Source: Melioribacteraceae bacterium (GTDB taxonomy: Bacteria; Bacteroidota; Ignavibacteria; Ignavibacteriales; Melioribacteraceae). From it: a DNA stretch of 64,000 nucleotides. The number at the start of each line of letters is the position of its first letter. Position 1 is the stretch's first letter. The notes under the pieces were generated by a model. That model searched no databases. It was not told where the DNA came from and saw only the letters and a program-made list of their open reading frames with translations. The translations under genes and the position numbers were made by a program. Of the stretch, positions 35,515 to 45,213 are shown piece by piece. The stretch lies in the NCBI GenBank assembly GCA_019638015.1, contig JAHBUP010000001.1:434001-498000 (forward strand), written 5' to 3'.

Positions 35515-38073
35515 ATGAATGAAAAAATTGAAGGATTCTTATCCAAAAAATCAAACGCTCTTTTATTGGTGGTAATTTTTAGTGTTCTAATAATTCTAAT
35601 GGGCTACTTTTTTTATCTGGATGAAGAGAAAACATTACGGCAGAATATCAATAAACAGCTTAAATCAGTTACCGATCTTAAAGCTAAACAGGTATCCGAT
35701 TGGTTTGTGGATGAGATGCACGATGCTGAGGTTATTGCCCAAAATGTTTTTATAACCAGTTTGATTGAAAAATATATTTCGGATAAATCATTTGAGTCCC
35801 GTCGATCCGTCGAAAAATTTATCAAATCATTAGAAATAGAACATGGCTATGGACATATTTTGGTTTTTTCAAAAAATATAGAATTACTTGCTTCAACCAA
35901 TAAGAATATCTCACTTGCCGATGATAATCTTCGGGAGCATGTAGTAAAAGCGATACAAGGCAAAAACACAATTAGCACAGATTTGTATTATTGTAATACA
36001 CACAAAATAATTCATATCGATTTCATTGCTCCAGTTTTAAATAAAGATAAAAATTCAATTGGAGCAATCGTATTCAATCTAAATCCACATGATTACCTAT
36101 ATCCGACAATAGAAACATGGCCGATTGATAAAAAGCATTATCAAACTCTACTAATTAAAAAAGATAAGAAAAATGTTGTGATATGCAACCCATTGCCGGA
36201 TTCGGTTAACTCTAAGTTGGATCACAAAACTCCATTGACAAAAAATCATTTGCCTCAAGTTAAAACAGTTTTAGGTTATGAGGGGTTTATTGATGGTGAA
36301 GATTACAGGGGAATTCCAATAATAGCTTATAGCAAAAAGGTAACATCTTCAAACTGGTTTCTAATTTCAAGAATAGACAAAAGTGTTTTGAATAACTCTT
36401 TAATAAAAAAAGGTGCGAACATTTCTGTTTATGTTATTATGATAATAATTATGCTTACTACTGCACTTGCCTTCATATACAGTTTTAGGCAACGTAACAT
36501 TTATAGAAAGCTGTTTACTCAAGAGCGAGCATTAAGGCAGTATCAAGAGGAGTTTAAAACTATTCTTTACAGTATTGGTGATGGAGTGATTACAACAGAT
36601 AAAAGCGGTAATGTAAGACAGTTGAATCATACCGCCGCTGATTTAATTGGGATTAAAGAAAAAGAGGCTGAAGGTAAGCCGCTAACCGATGTTTTTAGAA
36701 TAATTAATGAATATACAAGGGAAACTGTTGAAAGTCCGGTGCATAAAGTATTAAAAGAAGGAGTAGTAGTTGGTTTGGCAAATCACACTTTACTGCTTTC
36801 GTTCGATGGAAAGGAAATTCCGATTGCCGACAGCGGCGCACCAATAAGAGACGAGAATGGTAATATTTCGGGGGTTGTGCTTGTTTTTAGAGATCAGACA
36901 GAGGAGAGAAATTATCAAAGGAATCTTCAGTTAAATAAAGATCATCTTGAAGAGGAAGTTATCAAAAGAACGGATGAGTTGAAGAGGCAATACAACTACT
37001 TGAGAAATCTAATTGATACGATACCTAATCCTATATTTTTAAAAAATGCTAAATTTGAGTATGTAGATGTAAATAAGGCCTTTGAAAAATTCTTCCATAT
37101 TAAACGCGAGGAAATTATTGGCAGAAGAGCCGAAAGTCTGTATGTGAAAAATTTGTCGATTTTAACAAAACAATATGAAGAAAGACTTTTAAAAGATCCG
37201 GCTCTTTTCTCTTATGAAACTTTATATATCGGTGAAGAAAAAAATACACCGGTGCTTATTAATATAGTTTCGTTTGGGGATGAAAAAGTAAATGTTGAAG
37301 GAATAACCGGTTTAATAATTGATATTTCATTGCAGAAAGAGCTGGAAACAAAACTACGTTCTGCTTATGAAAAGGAAAAAAATATTAACGAAATGAAGAC
37401 AAACTTTATAGCCACTGTTTCTCATGAGTTTAGAACCCCTTTAACAACAATTCTAGGAAGCGTTGAACTTTTAGAAAGATACGCAGAACCGTTAGCCGAC
37501 GAAAAAATATCGCGTCATATTAAGAAAATTCATGATTCGATTGAGTATATGACTGGTCTAACTGATGACGTGCTTTCAATTTCGAGAAGTGACCGGGGTA
37601 AAATTAAACTAGAAAAAACTAATGTTGAAATTAATAACCTGATTGAAAAGTTAGTTGAAGATTGCAAAGCCTATTGCAAAAATGATCAAAAAATTAATCT
37701 GGTTACAAGTTTAGATCATGATGTTATAAACGTTGATCCCAAATTGATAACTCAAATATTGAATAATTTGATAGTTAATTCTATTAAATATTCCAATCCA
37801 AATTCCGAAATAAACGTTACTGTGAAATTTGATAAACTCGATGATCAATTATTGTTGAATGTTAAAGATAATGGCAGTGGAATTGCAAAGGAGGAAATTG
37901 AACATATATTCGAACCTTTTTTCAGAGCTAAGAATTCTAAAAATATATCGGGTTCTGGACTTGGACTTAGTATAGTTAAAAGATCTGTAGAACTGCACAA
38001 TGGTAAAATAGAAGTAAAATCAGAACCCTCTGTAGGCACTGAATTTAATGTAATAATCCCAACTAATAATTAA
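35515..38073 (+). CDS. Membrane sensor histidine kinase (periplasmic sensor, two PAS)
   Basis: 852 residues from the ATG at 35515; the open frame reaches a TTG at 35479, but the ATG places a short cytoplasmic tail before TM1. TM1 (about 14-34) and TM2 (about 303-324) bracket a roughly 265-residue periplasmic sensor, probably Cache-like (GHILVFSKNIELLASTNKN, then a second lobe ending NWFLISRIDKS). PAS domains lie at about 350-475 and 500-610. HisKA has H637 in TVSHEFRTPLTTILGS and the HATPase shows NGSGIAKEEI and GSGLGLSIVKRS. Its kinase core closely resembles that of the giant kinase before it. It lies six bases before the LytTR regulator, so the two form an obvious pair. Confidence 0.88.
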   Translation: MNEKIEGFLSKKSNALLLVVIFSVLIILMGYFFYLDEEKTLRQNINKQLKSVTDLKAKQVSDWFVDEMHDAEVIAQNVFITSLIEKYISDKSFESRRSVEKFIKSLEIEHGYGHILVFSKNIELLASTNKNISLADDNLREHVVKAIQGKNTISTDLYYCNTHKIIHIDFIAPVLNKDKNSIGAIVFNLNPHDYLYPTIETWPIDKKHYQTLLIKKDKKNVVICNPLPDSVNSKLDHKTPLTKNHLPQVKTVLGYEGFIDGEDYRGIPIIAYSKKVTSSNWFLISRIDKSVLNNSLIKKGANISVYVIMIIIMLTTALAFIYSFRQRNIYRKLFTQERALRQYQEEFKTILYSIGDGVITTDKSGNVRQLNHTAADLIGIKEKEAEGKPLTDVFRIINEYTRETVESPVHKVLKEGVVVGLANHTLLLSFDGKEIPIADSGAPIRDENGNISGVVLVFRDQTEERNYQRNLQLNKDHLEEEVIKRTDELKRQYNYLRNLIDTIPNPIFLKNAKFEYVDVNKAFEKFFHIKREEIIGRRAESLYVKNLSILTKQYEERLLKDPALFSYETLYIGEEKNTPVLINIVSFGDEKVNVEGITGLIIDISLQKELETKLRSAYEKEKNINEMKTNFIATVSHEFRTPLTTILGSVELLERYAEPLADEKISRHIKKIHDSIEYMTGLTDDVLSISRSDRGKIKLEKTNVEINNLIEKLVEDCKAYCKNDQKINLVTSLDHDVINVDPKLITQILNNLIVNSIKYSNPNSEINVTVKFDKLDDQLLLNVKDNGSGIAKEEIEHIFEPFFRAKNSKNISGSGLGLSIVKRSVELHNGKIEVKSEPSVGTEFNVIIPTNN

Positions 38074-38079
38074 TTGAAT

Positions 38080-38838
38080 ATGAAAAAAAAAATATTAGTA
38101 ATTGAAGATGAAAAAAATCTCCTCGACGATATTAAAACCCTACTTGAGGAAGAAAATTATACCGTGTTTACTGCTTCAGATGGCAAGAGGGGAATCTCAA
38201 TAGCAAAAGAGGAAAAACCCGATTTGATTATCTGCGATGTGATGATGCCCGGTATTGACGGTTATGAGGTACTACGAACACTCTCTTTAAATAAAAATAC
38301 CAAACAAATTCCATTTATATTTTTAACGGCAAAAGTAGAAAGAGAAGATATACGTCTTGGTATGCAGCATGGCGCCGATGATTATCTATTTAAACCTTAT
38401 AAATCGGCAGAGCTAATAAGCGCAATTGAAGCCCGGTTTAAAAGAATTAAAATGCTAAGCGCGAGTTTTGAGAAAAAAGAAAAGGAGAGAATTAAAAAAT
38501 ATTCATATGATGAGAAAATATTTATCAAAATTGGAGATCATCCCCATATTCTAAAAATAAATGAGATACTTTATATAAGCGCGGAAAACCAGTATAGTTC
38601 AATTAATTTATGTACAGGCAAATCTCTGCTTATTCGGAAATCAATTACGGGATGGGAAAGTATTTTGCCGGAGAAGGAATTTTTAAGAATTCACCGGTCC
38701 ACAATCATTAATATGGAATACATCGTAAAAATGGGTAAATGGGATAATGCTTCGTTGCTAGTGTATCTGCAATCAGTCGATAAACCATTTATAATAAGCA
38801 AAAGGAATTCAACAAAATTAAGGATGAATGGGATATAG
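38080..38838 (+). CDS. LytTR-family response regulator
   Basis: 252 residues. The start is the ATG at 38080, six bases after the kinase stop; the TTG at 38074 is disregarded. The receiver domain (1-120) has acidic E9-D10, phospho-acceptor D53 in IICDVMMPGIDG, FLTAKVE and YLFKPYK. A short linker rich in Lys/Glu leads to a LytTR DNA-binding domain (about 148-250; ILKINEILYISAENQYSSI, LPEKEFLRIHRSTIINMEYI, ISKRNSTKL). The usual LytTR output binds two direct repeats in promoter DNA. A fitting tandem repeat lies about 130 bases downstream, before the next gene, which may therefore be a target. The upstream membrane kinase is the likely partner. Confidence 0.9.
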   Translation: MKKKILVIEDEKNLLDDIKTLLEEENYTVFTASDGKRGISIAKEEKPDLIICDVMMPGIDGYEVLRTLSLNKNTKQIPFIFLTAKVEREDIRLGMQHGADDYLFKPYKSAELISAIEARFKRIKMLSASFEKKEKERIKKYSYDEKIFIKIGDHPHILKINEILYISAENQYSSINLCTGKSLLIRKSITGWESILPEKEFLRIHRSTIINMEYIVKMGKWDNASLLVYLQSVDKPFIISKRNSTKLRMNGI

Positions 38839-38960
38839 CATATATTATTCCATAAGGAATAATAGAAATAATTTCCAAAATGTTGTATTGCGTTACATGA
38901 ATTACAAATGACAACCTTTTTCGTATTTATAGTAGTCTTGTTAAGATATATTTTATCATA

Positions 38961-39000
38961 AATATTTGTCCGTTAGCAACAATATTCGACCGTTTGCAAC
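38961..39000. promoter_or_regulatory. 20-bp tandem direct repeat, candidate LytTR binding site
   Basis: Two adjoining 20-base units (38961-38980 and 38981-39000) match at 17 of 20 positions. The cores TCCGTTAGCAAC and ACCGTTTGCAAC are spaced exactly 20 bases, two helical turns. LytTR regulators typically bind two imperfect 9-bp repeats of the form (T/A)(A/C)CGTTN(A/G)(T/G) about two turns apart; both cores match eight of those nine positions. The site lies 58 bases before the receiver-kinase gene at 39058 and 122 bases after the LytTR gene. Confidence 0.6.
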
Positions 39001-39057
39001 TAAAAATTAAACGAATTCAAAAATATTTCGAAAATTTGAGTAGGAAAAAATGGAATT

Positions 39058-40128
39058 ATGATGGAAACAATTCTCATCGTTGAAGATGAATTAAATATAC
39101 GTGAAAATTTAGCCGAGCTGCTAGAATCGGAAGGGTTTAATATTATTCAAGCGGAAGATGGTCAGGAGGGATTTGAAACAGCCCGGAAAAAATTGCCCGA
39201 TTTAATTATTAGTGATATCCGCATGCCAAATATGGATGGATTTGAGATGCTTCAAAAACTTCAAAGTGATAATGAAACCTTGAATATTCCCCTTTTATTT
39301 TTATCCGCTAAAGTTGAGTTTAGTGATATTCGTGAGGGAATGCTATATGGTGCCGATGATTACATCACTAAACCATTTAAGGCTCAGGATGTGCTGAAGG
39401 CTGTTGAAGTGAGATTACGGAAAAAGAGAAATCATGATAATCTTCTCGAAAAACTGAGAAATTCATTTATTAAAAATGTACCTCATGAATTGCGTACACC
39501 ATTAATCAGCATAATTGGATTTTCCGAAATAATAGAGAATGATTTTGAATCTCTTACCGAAGCCCAGCTCAAAGAAATGGCTGTTAGAATTAATAAATCG
39601 GGGAAACGGCTCCACAGACGTATTGAGAAAATGATTCAATTTGGATATTTACTCTCACAAGAGGAAATAAAAGATAACTCAACCTCATTCGAAATAGATA
39701 CCGAGTTTAACTCTCTTCTTCTTGAAAAAATTGCCAAAGAATATGGAAGGGATAAAGATGTGAAATCCTTATTTGAAAATGGTAACGTTAGAATAGACAG
39801 TGTTAATTTTGAATTGCTACTAAATGAATTGGTTGAAAATGCTATTAAATTCTCAGAGCCCGGTTCAATTGTCCATGTTGTTGGCAAAAAGAATTCCAAA
39901 GATTATCAAATTACTATTAAGGATAAGGGTAAAGGAATCAATATACATAGCATTGAAGAGGTTGATTTATTCAAGAAGATTGATGAAGATTATATGAATA
40001 GAGAAGGTTTGGGAATTGGTTTAGCTCTTGCAAAAAGAATAGTTGAAATATCACGCGGGAAAATCAAAATTGATTCAAAAAAAGATAGTTACACCAAAAT
40101 TGAAATAAACCTCCCCTTGGCTGAATAA
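39058..40128 (+). CDS. Receiver-histidine kinase fusion protein
   Basis: 356 residues. AGGAA upstream is 11 bases from the first of two adjoining ATG codons, so either could start. The N-terminal receiver (1-125) has E9-D10, D53 in IISDIRMPNMDG and YITKPF. A compact histidine kinase follows: HisKA with H143 in VPHELRTPLISIIG, and a HATPase with LLNELVENAIKFSE, KDKGKGINI and GLGIGLALAKRIV. The HATPase is short and its F box is weak (VDLFKKIDE), but the ATP-lid glycines are present. No membrane or sensor domain is seen, so the receiver is the likely input, placing this protein downstream in a phosphorelay. The tandem repeat before it suggests control by the neighbouring LytTR regulator. Confidence 0.87.
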   Translation: MMETILIVEDELNIRENLAELLESEGFNIIQAEDGQEGFETARKKLPDLIISDIRMPNMDGFEMLQKLQSDNETLNIPLLFLSAKVEFSDIREGMLYGADDYITKPFKAQDVLKAVEVRLRKKRNHDNLLEKLRNSFIKNVPHELRTPLISIIGFSEIIENDFESLTEAQLKEMAVRINKSGKRLHRRIEKMIQFGYLLSQEEIKDNSTSFEIDTEFNSLLLEKIAKEYGRDKDVKSLFENGNVRIDSVNFELLLNELVENAIKFSEPGSIVHVVGKKNSKDYQITIKDKGKGINIHSIEEVDLFKKIDEDYMNREGLGIGLALAKRIVEISRGKIKIDSKKDSYTKIEINLPLAE

Positions 40129-40535
40129 GTCCTCTCAATTAAATAGGGATATCTTCTTTATTGAGAACTCTTAAAATTACTTTTTAGCGAAGAGCCAAAA
40201 GTTTCGTTTAGTTTAATCCATGCCTTATTTTTAATCATGAACCAAAAATTTTAACAGATTGAATTTGTCTTTTGCCACTAAGTAAGGTAACTATCACTCT
40301 CTTTTTTAATAGTAATTCAAAAGAATAAAAGAGAGCTCCATTTTTGCCCATTGTTAAACTCCTAAAAACAACGCTTACAACAGAAATAGCCCTCTCGCAA
40401 CATTTAGATCAAAAATCGACAATTTAAATCGATAATAAACTCACGGAGAAAAGTATTATGCGTTTTTTCAATTAATTAAAAGAAAGTAGAGGTTTCTCCT
40501 AAACCCGTTGTTTATAACTGATAAGGAAATAGATT
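40129..40535. other. Intergenic region before the chemosensory cluster
   Basis: About 400 bases with no credible ORF. It holds a hairpin, CTCTCTTTT (40297-40305) with AAAAGAGAG (40327-40335), followed within a few bases by TTTTT (40341-40345), which may be a weak terminator. A 7-bp stem sits just after the stop (40133-40139 with 40160-40166). The stretch from about 40350 to 40530 is the natural place for the promoter of the chemosensory operon, but I could not pick out a clear -33/-7 pair. Confidence 0.4.
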
Positions 40536-42326
40536 GTGGTTCTAAAATCGGCAATTCAAGAAAAATTCGAATCCTTTAAGAAACAACTCCTCACAATAAG
40601 TGCCGAGATTAATAATTTCTCAAAACATTCCGAAGGCTCATTTCTTAGTATTGGCAATAAGTTAGAACAGCTTTACTCAAACTGCTCAAATTTAACTTCT
40701 CTATCCGCCCAAGTATCCACATCAATAAATGAAAATGTTTTAAGCAAAGGTATAGAGGAATTAGAAAATGAGATAAATCAAATAGATCAATTTTTAACCC
40801 GCGTTACTTGTGAAATAGTTGAAGATGAGAGAGAACTAATCCAGATCCAATCAAAAATGGATTTATTCAGCGGTGAGTTTAGCGGCTTCGATAGAATAAT
40901 AAAACAATTGAGAATGCTCGGAATTTCAACAAAAATTGAGAGTGCCCGGCTTGGTATGGATGAAGGTGGTTTTTTAGCATTGGCCGAAAACGTTGACCGA
41001 CTCTCATTAATAATCAGTGACAAAATTTCAAATATCAGGAAAAAGAAAGAATTCCTGATAAAGGTTCTAAACAGCACTACTTCCGAATTAAAAAAATTAG
41101 AGAAGGAACAAAAAGATCAGTCCAATCTTATCCTTCAAAATATAAATAAGTCCATTGTGGATTTTCAGAATAAACAAAAGGCAACCTCTGCAGGTATTAG
41201 CAATATCAATATACTTTCAACAAATCTCGTTTCCAGCGTTAGCAAAATTGTCTCATCAATTCAATTTCATGATATTACACGCCAGCAAATGGAGCATACT
41301 AATGAGGCGTTTGAGGAATTAATTTATAGAATAGATAATCCCGAAAATTTGGATGAATCCGAAACAGCTGAAAGAATTCACAATGTTTTTGAACTCCAGA
41401 CTGTCCAACTCAATAATTCGTTATACGAATTTACCACCGCGGTCTTCAACATCGTTTCTAATCTTACAAATATCAAATCAATTATAACAGAAATTGCCGC
41501 GCAGGCAGAAAAATCGTTAACCGGCAAAAAGGAAGAGGGATATTCGGCTATCGAAGTAATTGAAAAAGAACTCATGTTTGTGATGTCGGGATTGAAAAAG
41601 AATATTGAAATTGGCAACCAGGTAAATGAATCAATAAAATCAATTGTAGAAATAATCTCCGATCTATCAAAATATGTTTTAGAAATTGAAGAGATTGGAG
41701 ACGAGATTGAGTTAATAGCTCTTAACGCAAGAGTAAAAGCCGCTCATTTTGGGAAAGATGGTTCAGCCCTTGGAGTTCTTGCCGAAGCAATTCAAAGACT
41801 ATCACTAGAAGCTAAAACCCATTCATCAAATACTACAGAAATACTTCGCAATCTTGAGTTAAATACAAATAGACTAAAAACAGATTTTGATACAGAGAAA
41901 AATAATTCAGCAGTTAAAGAAATTAACCAGAGCATTAATAAAATTGAGTTAATGCTGGAAATGATGAAGAATGCTGAGAATGAAGCAAACACCAAAATTA
42001 AAACCATCAACAAAAAAGTTAATAATCTTAATGATGAAACCGATGATACTATAAATGGGTTCTCGATTTCAGAAACTGCCGAGCAGGTAGTTAATTCAAT
42101 AATAAATGAACTGCGGCAATCAATAAAGATTCTTGAAAAGAAATATGAAATAACGGGGAGCAGAGAAAAATCGGTTCATGGATTAGAGCATAAATATACG
42201 ATGCACAGCGAGAGAAAGATTCATCAACGCTATACAAAAGGAACGCTGAACGTCTATAACCCAAGTGAGATTTTAACGGCAAATGAAGCGGAATCTCATT
42301 ATGAAGATAATGTAGAATTATTCTAA
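40536..42326 (+). CDS. Soluble MCP-like coiled-coil protein with two chemoreceptor-hairpin-like motifs
   Basis: 596 residues, GTG start at 40536 with AAGGAA about nine bases before. No signal peptide or membrane segment. The protein is nearly all helical heptads. Two stretches match the chemoreceptor signalling tip ([31 protein letters not shown]): LGISTKIESARLGMDEGG followed by FLALAENVDRLS (about 130-160), and LIALNARVKAAHFGKDGS followed by ALGVLAEAIQRLS (about 390-423). An internal duplication is therefore likely. The protein opens the chemosensory operon, so it may join the CheA/CheW array from the cytoplasm, or tune it. It has no recognisable ligand domain. Automatic annotation would probably call it hypothetical or MCP-like. 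Confidence 0.6.
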   Translation: MVLKSAIQEKFESFKKQLLTISAEINNFSKHSEGSFLSIGNKLEQLYSNCSNLTSLSAQVSTSINENVLSKGIEELENEINQIDQFLTRVTCEIVEDERELIQIQSKMDLFSGEFSGFDRIIKQLRMLGISTKIESARLGMDEGGFLALAENVDRLSLIISDKISNIRKKKEFLIKVLNSTTSELKKLEKEQKDQSNLILQNINKSIVDFQNKQKATSAGISNINILSTNLVSSVSKIVSSIQFHDITRQQMEHTNEAFEELIYRIDNPENLDESETAERIHNVFELQTVQLNNSLYEFTTAVFNIVSNLTNIKSIITEIAAQAEKSLTGKKEEGYSAIEVIEKELMFVMSGLKKNIEIGNQVNESIKSIVEIISDLSKYVLEIEEIGDEIELIALNARVKAAHFGKDGSALGVLAEAIQRLSLEAKTHSSNTTEILRNLELNTNRLKTDFDTEKNNSAVKEINQSINKIELMLEMMKNAENEANTKIKTINKKVNNLNDETDDTINGFSISETAEQVVNSIINELRQSIKILEKKYEITGSREKSVHGLEHKYTMHSERKIHQRYTKGTLNVYNPSEILTANEAESHYEDNVELF

Positions 42327-42336
42327 GGTGAATAAA

Positions 42337-42675
42337 ATGTTTAAAACTATTGCGGAAAAAGATTCAACAAAGGCAACTTTAGTTCTATCAGGATCGGTTA
42401 CAGTTGCTACTTCAGATGAGTTAAAAAACGAAGTAATAACTCTTCTACAAAAATTTGCTGATCTCGAATTAGTTCATGAAAATATTGAAAACGCCGATCT
42501 GGCATATCTGCAATTACTGATAGCGTGTAAAAAATCGGCACACACACTTGGGAAAAAGATTACTGTAAGTTACGACAATAGTGAATTTATGAGTGAGCTG
42601 ATTAGTCTTGCCGGCTACGCTGATAATGAATGGCTAAGTGTAACCCAGGACAGAATAAAAATGGGAGATAAATAG
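42337..42675 (+). CDS. STAS-domain protein of the chemosensory operon
   Basis: 112 residues from the ATG at 42337; TAAGGTG seven bases before serves as the ribosome-binding site, and an in-frame GTG at 42328 is less likely. The fold pattern is that of a STAS domain: a strand ATLVLSGSVTVATSDELKNE, a second strand, then NADLAYLQLLIACKKSAHTL. The position usually held by a phosphorylatable Ser in anti-sigma antagonists (DSSG) reads ADLAY, so it is unlikely to be switched by serine phosphorylation. STAS proteins are found next to cheY-cheA in several chemosensory clusters, with an uncertain role in array function. Its stop abuts the cheY start. Confidence 0.75.
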   Translation: MFKTIAEKDSTKATLVLSGSVTVATSDELKNEVITLLQKFADLELVHENIENADLAYLQLLIACKKSAHTLGKKITVSYDNSEFMSELISLAGYADNEWLSVTQDRIKMGDK

Positions 42676-43041
42676 ATGGGTAAAGTGGTAATGACTGTGG
42701 ACGACTCAGCAAGCGTAAGACAAATGGTTTCATTCACACTTCGTGAGGCAGGTTATGATGTTGTTGAAGCATGCGACGGACTTGATGCACTAGCAAAAAT
42801 TGATAATCCAAATTTAAAATTGGTTGTTACCGACTTAAATATGCCGAATATGGATGGAATTGAATTAATAAGAAGATTAAGAGCAACACCTGCGCATAAG
42901 TTTACACCCATTATTATGCTTACTACTGAATCGCAGGGAGAAAAAAAATTGGAAGGGAAAAATGCCGGAGCTACTGGCTGGATAGTTAAACCATTCAAAC
43001 CAGAACAATTAATTGCAGTTATTAAAAAGGTGATGGGATGA
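42676..43041 (+). CDS. cheY: Chemotaxis response regulator CheY
   Basis: 121 residues, a single receiver domain. Acidic D9-D10, phospho-acceptor D53 in VVTDLNMPNMDG, the Thr pair in IIMLTTES and Lys in WIVKPFKPEQL give all catalytic positions. It begins right after the STAS stop codon and overlaps the cheA start by four bases (ATGA), so the three are translationally coupled. It should be phosphorylated by the adjacent CheA. There is no flagellar motor gene in the window, so its target is not known. Confidence 0.92.
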   Translation: MGKVVMTVDDSASVRQMVSFTLREAGYDVVEACDGLDALAKIDNPNLKLVVTDLNMPNMDGIELIRRLRATPAHKFTPIIMLTTESQGEKKLEGKNAGATGWIVKPFKPEQLIAVIKKVMG

Positions 43042-45116
43042 TAATTGACGCGCATCGACAGGCTTTTATTGAAGAAGCTTCTGAACTGCTTTCAGAACTT
43101 GAATTATCTCTACTTGAAGTTGAAAAATGCCCGGATAATAATGACTTAATCGCAAAAATATTCCGAGCACTACATACTATCAAAGGCTCATCTGGAATGT
43201 TCGGCTACGATGAAATTTCAATGTTTACTCATGATATTGAGAATGTTTACGACAAGATTAGAAATGGAAGCATTGCAATTACAAAAAGTATAATTGACCT
43301 TACTTTGCAAGCGAGAGATCAGATTTCGCAAATGTTATCTAAAACCAATGATTCAGACAAAATTGATGAAGAGATTACAAAATCTCTGCTTACTTCTTTT
43401 AGAAGCATTGTTAATGAACATTCTCAAAAGGAAAGCACAACGAATAAGTTAAAAGAAACAGATCTAAAAATTAAATCTGATGCTGAAGTAAAAACATATT
43501 TCCTAAAATTTTCTCCTAATCCCGCAATATTTATGAGCGGATCAAATCCATTAAGATTAATAAATGAAATAAAGGATTTAGGCAGCGCCATAATTTTGGG
43601 TAAATACGATTCCATTCCTCTTCTCGAGAACTTCAATTCAGAAAAATGCTATTTCTCATGGGAAATAATTCTTAGGACAAAAAAGGAAATTGATTCGATT
43701 AAAGATGTATTCATCTTTGTTGAAGATGATTCAGAAATAAACATTACGATTATTGATGAAAAAGGAAAGTTGAGGAGAGATGAGGATTTTTACGACTTCG
43801 AAAAGCTTCTTCTTGATATAGCGAAAACAAAATATCCCGATATTCTCGGTTTGCTTTCAGAGTACGAAACTTCAAGTATGCCCGCTGTTTTTGATAGAGC
43901 TTCAAATGCAAAACAAGGTCGTGAGATTTTAGAGCACCATTTTGAAGCTGATGCCGCTTCGAGTATTAGGGTTAGCGCCGAAAAATTGGATGAACTTGTA
44001 AATCTTGTGGGCGAATTGGTTACAACACAAGCACGCTTAAGTCAAATTGCGCAAAACAGTAAGGATGTTAATATAGCTTTCATCTCTGAAGAAGTTGAAA
44101 GATTAACTTGGTCTCTTCGCGACAGCGCGCTCAACATTCGCATGCTTCCAATAGGAACTACATTCAGCAAATTCAAACGCCTTGTTAGAGATCTTTCAAA
44201 AGATTTGGGTAAAGAAGTTGAACTTACCACGGAAGGCGCCGAAACCGAACTAGATAAAACTGTTATAGAAAAACTTAACGATCCTCTTATTCATATTATA
44301 AGAAACTCGATAGATCATGGTGTTGAATTGCCAGAAGAGAGAATTGCGGCCGGAAAACCATCATCTGGTTTTGTACATCTTTCTGCTTCGCAATCCGGAG
44401 GAAACGTTTTAATAAGGATTACTGATGATGGCGCGGGATTAAATAAAGATGCTCTCAAAGCAAAAGCGATTGCGAATGGACTTATAAATGAAAATGCGGA
44501 TTTGAGCGAATCGGAAATCTATTCTCTCATTTTTGCGCCTGGATTTTCAACGGCCAAAAAAGTAACAAATGTGTCGGGCCGAGGAGTTGGGATGGATGTT
44601 GTAAAACGAGCTATTGATGTACTGCGTGGAACCGTGGAAGTTAGTAGCGAGTTGGGCATAGGAACAACAATTACACTGAAACTACCTTTGACCCTTGCAA
44701 TTATTGATGGACTGCTGGTTAAAATTGAAGAGGACCATTATGTGCTTCCACTTTCATCGGTTGAAGAATGCTTAGAGCTGACTCAAGAAGACATTGATAA
44801 AAATCATGGAAGACAAATAGTTAATGTAAGAGGGAGCATTGTTCCCTATATAAGCCTCCGTGAAAGATTTAGAATCACTTCACAAAGACCCAATATTGAA
44901 CAGATAGTTGTTGCCAAAATAAATGAACACCGTATAGGTTTTGTTGTTGATGAAGTTTTCGGACAACATCAAACAGTACTTAAATCGCTCGGTAATTTCT
45001 ATAAAAATGTTGAGGGAGTATCCGGTGCTACTATTCTTGGTGATGGAACTGTAGCGCTAATTCTTGATATCAGAAAAATTACGGAAAGAGAAGAATTACT
45101 TGAAAAGGAATTCTAA
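43038..45116 (+). CDS. cheA: Chemotaxis histidine kinase CheA
   Basis: 692 residues. The Hpt domain (1-105) has phospho-acceptor H46 in FRALHTIKGSSGMFGY. A region at about 150-245 (KFSPNPAIFMSGSNPLRLI, then ILGKYDSIPLLENFN and VFIFVEDDSEINI) matches the P2-like segment seen in many non-enteric CheA proteins. The dimerisation helices (about 310-370, VSAEKLDELVNLVGELVTTQ), the HATPase (HIIRNSIDHGVELPEER, GRGVGMDVVKRAI) and the CheW-like regulatory domain (about 555-690, DGLLVKIEEDHYVLPLSS) follow in the usual order. It should form the core array with CheW and the two receptor-like proteins beside it, and phosphorylate CheY and CheB. Confidence 0.95.
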   Translation: MIIDAHRQAFIEEASELLSELELSLLEVEKCPDNNDLIAKIFRALHTIKGSSGMFGYDEISMFTHDIENVYDKIRNGSIAITKSIIDLTLQARDQISQMLSKTNDSDKIDEEITKSLLTSFRSIVNEHSQKESTTNKLKETDLKIKSDAEVKTYFLKFSPNPAIFMSGSNPLRLINEIKDLGSAIILGKYDSIPLLENFNSEKCYFSWEIILRTKKEIDSIKDVFIFVEDDSEINITIIDEKGKLRRDEDFYDFEKLLLDIAKTKYPDILGLLSEYETSSMPAVFDRASNAKQGREILEHHFEADAASSIRVSAEKLDELVNLVGELVTTQARLSQIAQNSKDVNIAFISEEVERLTWSLRDSALNIRMLPIGTTFSKFKRLVRDLSKDLGKEVELTTEGAETELDKTVIEKLNDPLIHIIRNSIDHGVELPEERIAAGKPSSGFVHLSASQSGGNVLIRITDDGAGLNKDALKAKAIANGLINENADLSESEIYSLIFAPGFSTAKKVTNVSGRGVGMDVVKRAIDVLRGTVEVSSELGIGTTITLKLPLTLAIIDGLLVKIEEDHYVLPLSSVEECLELTQEDIDKNHGRQIVNVRGSIVPYISLRERFRITSQRPNIEQIVVAKINEHRIGFVVDEVFGQHQTVLKSLGNFYKNVEGVSGATILGDGTVALILDIRKITEREELLEKEF

Positions 45117-45213
45117 TTGTTTCTTGACTGGTTCATTACTGAACTTGAAAGATTTTATAAAATATTAATCTGATTATTGAATAAATAATGATTGTTAATT
45201 AACGGAGGTCTAA

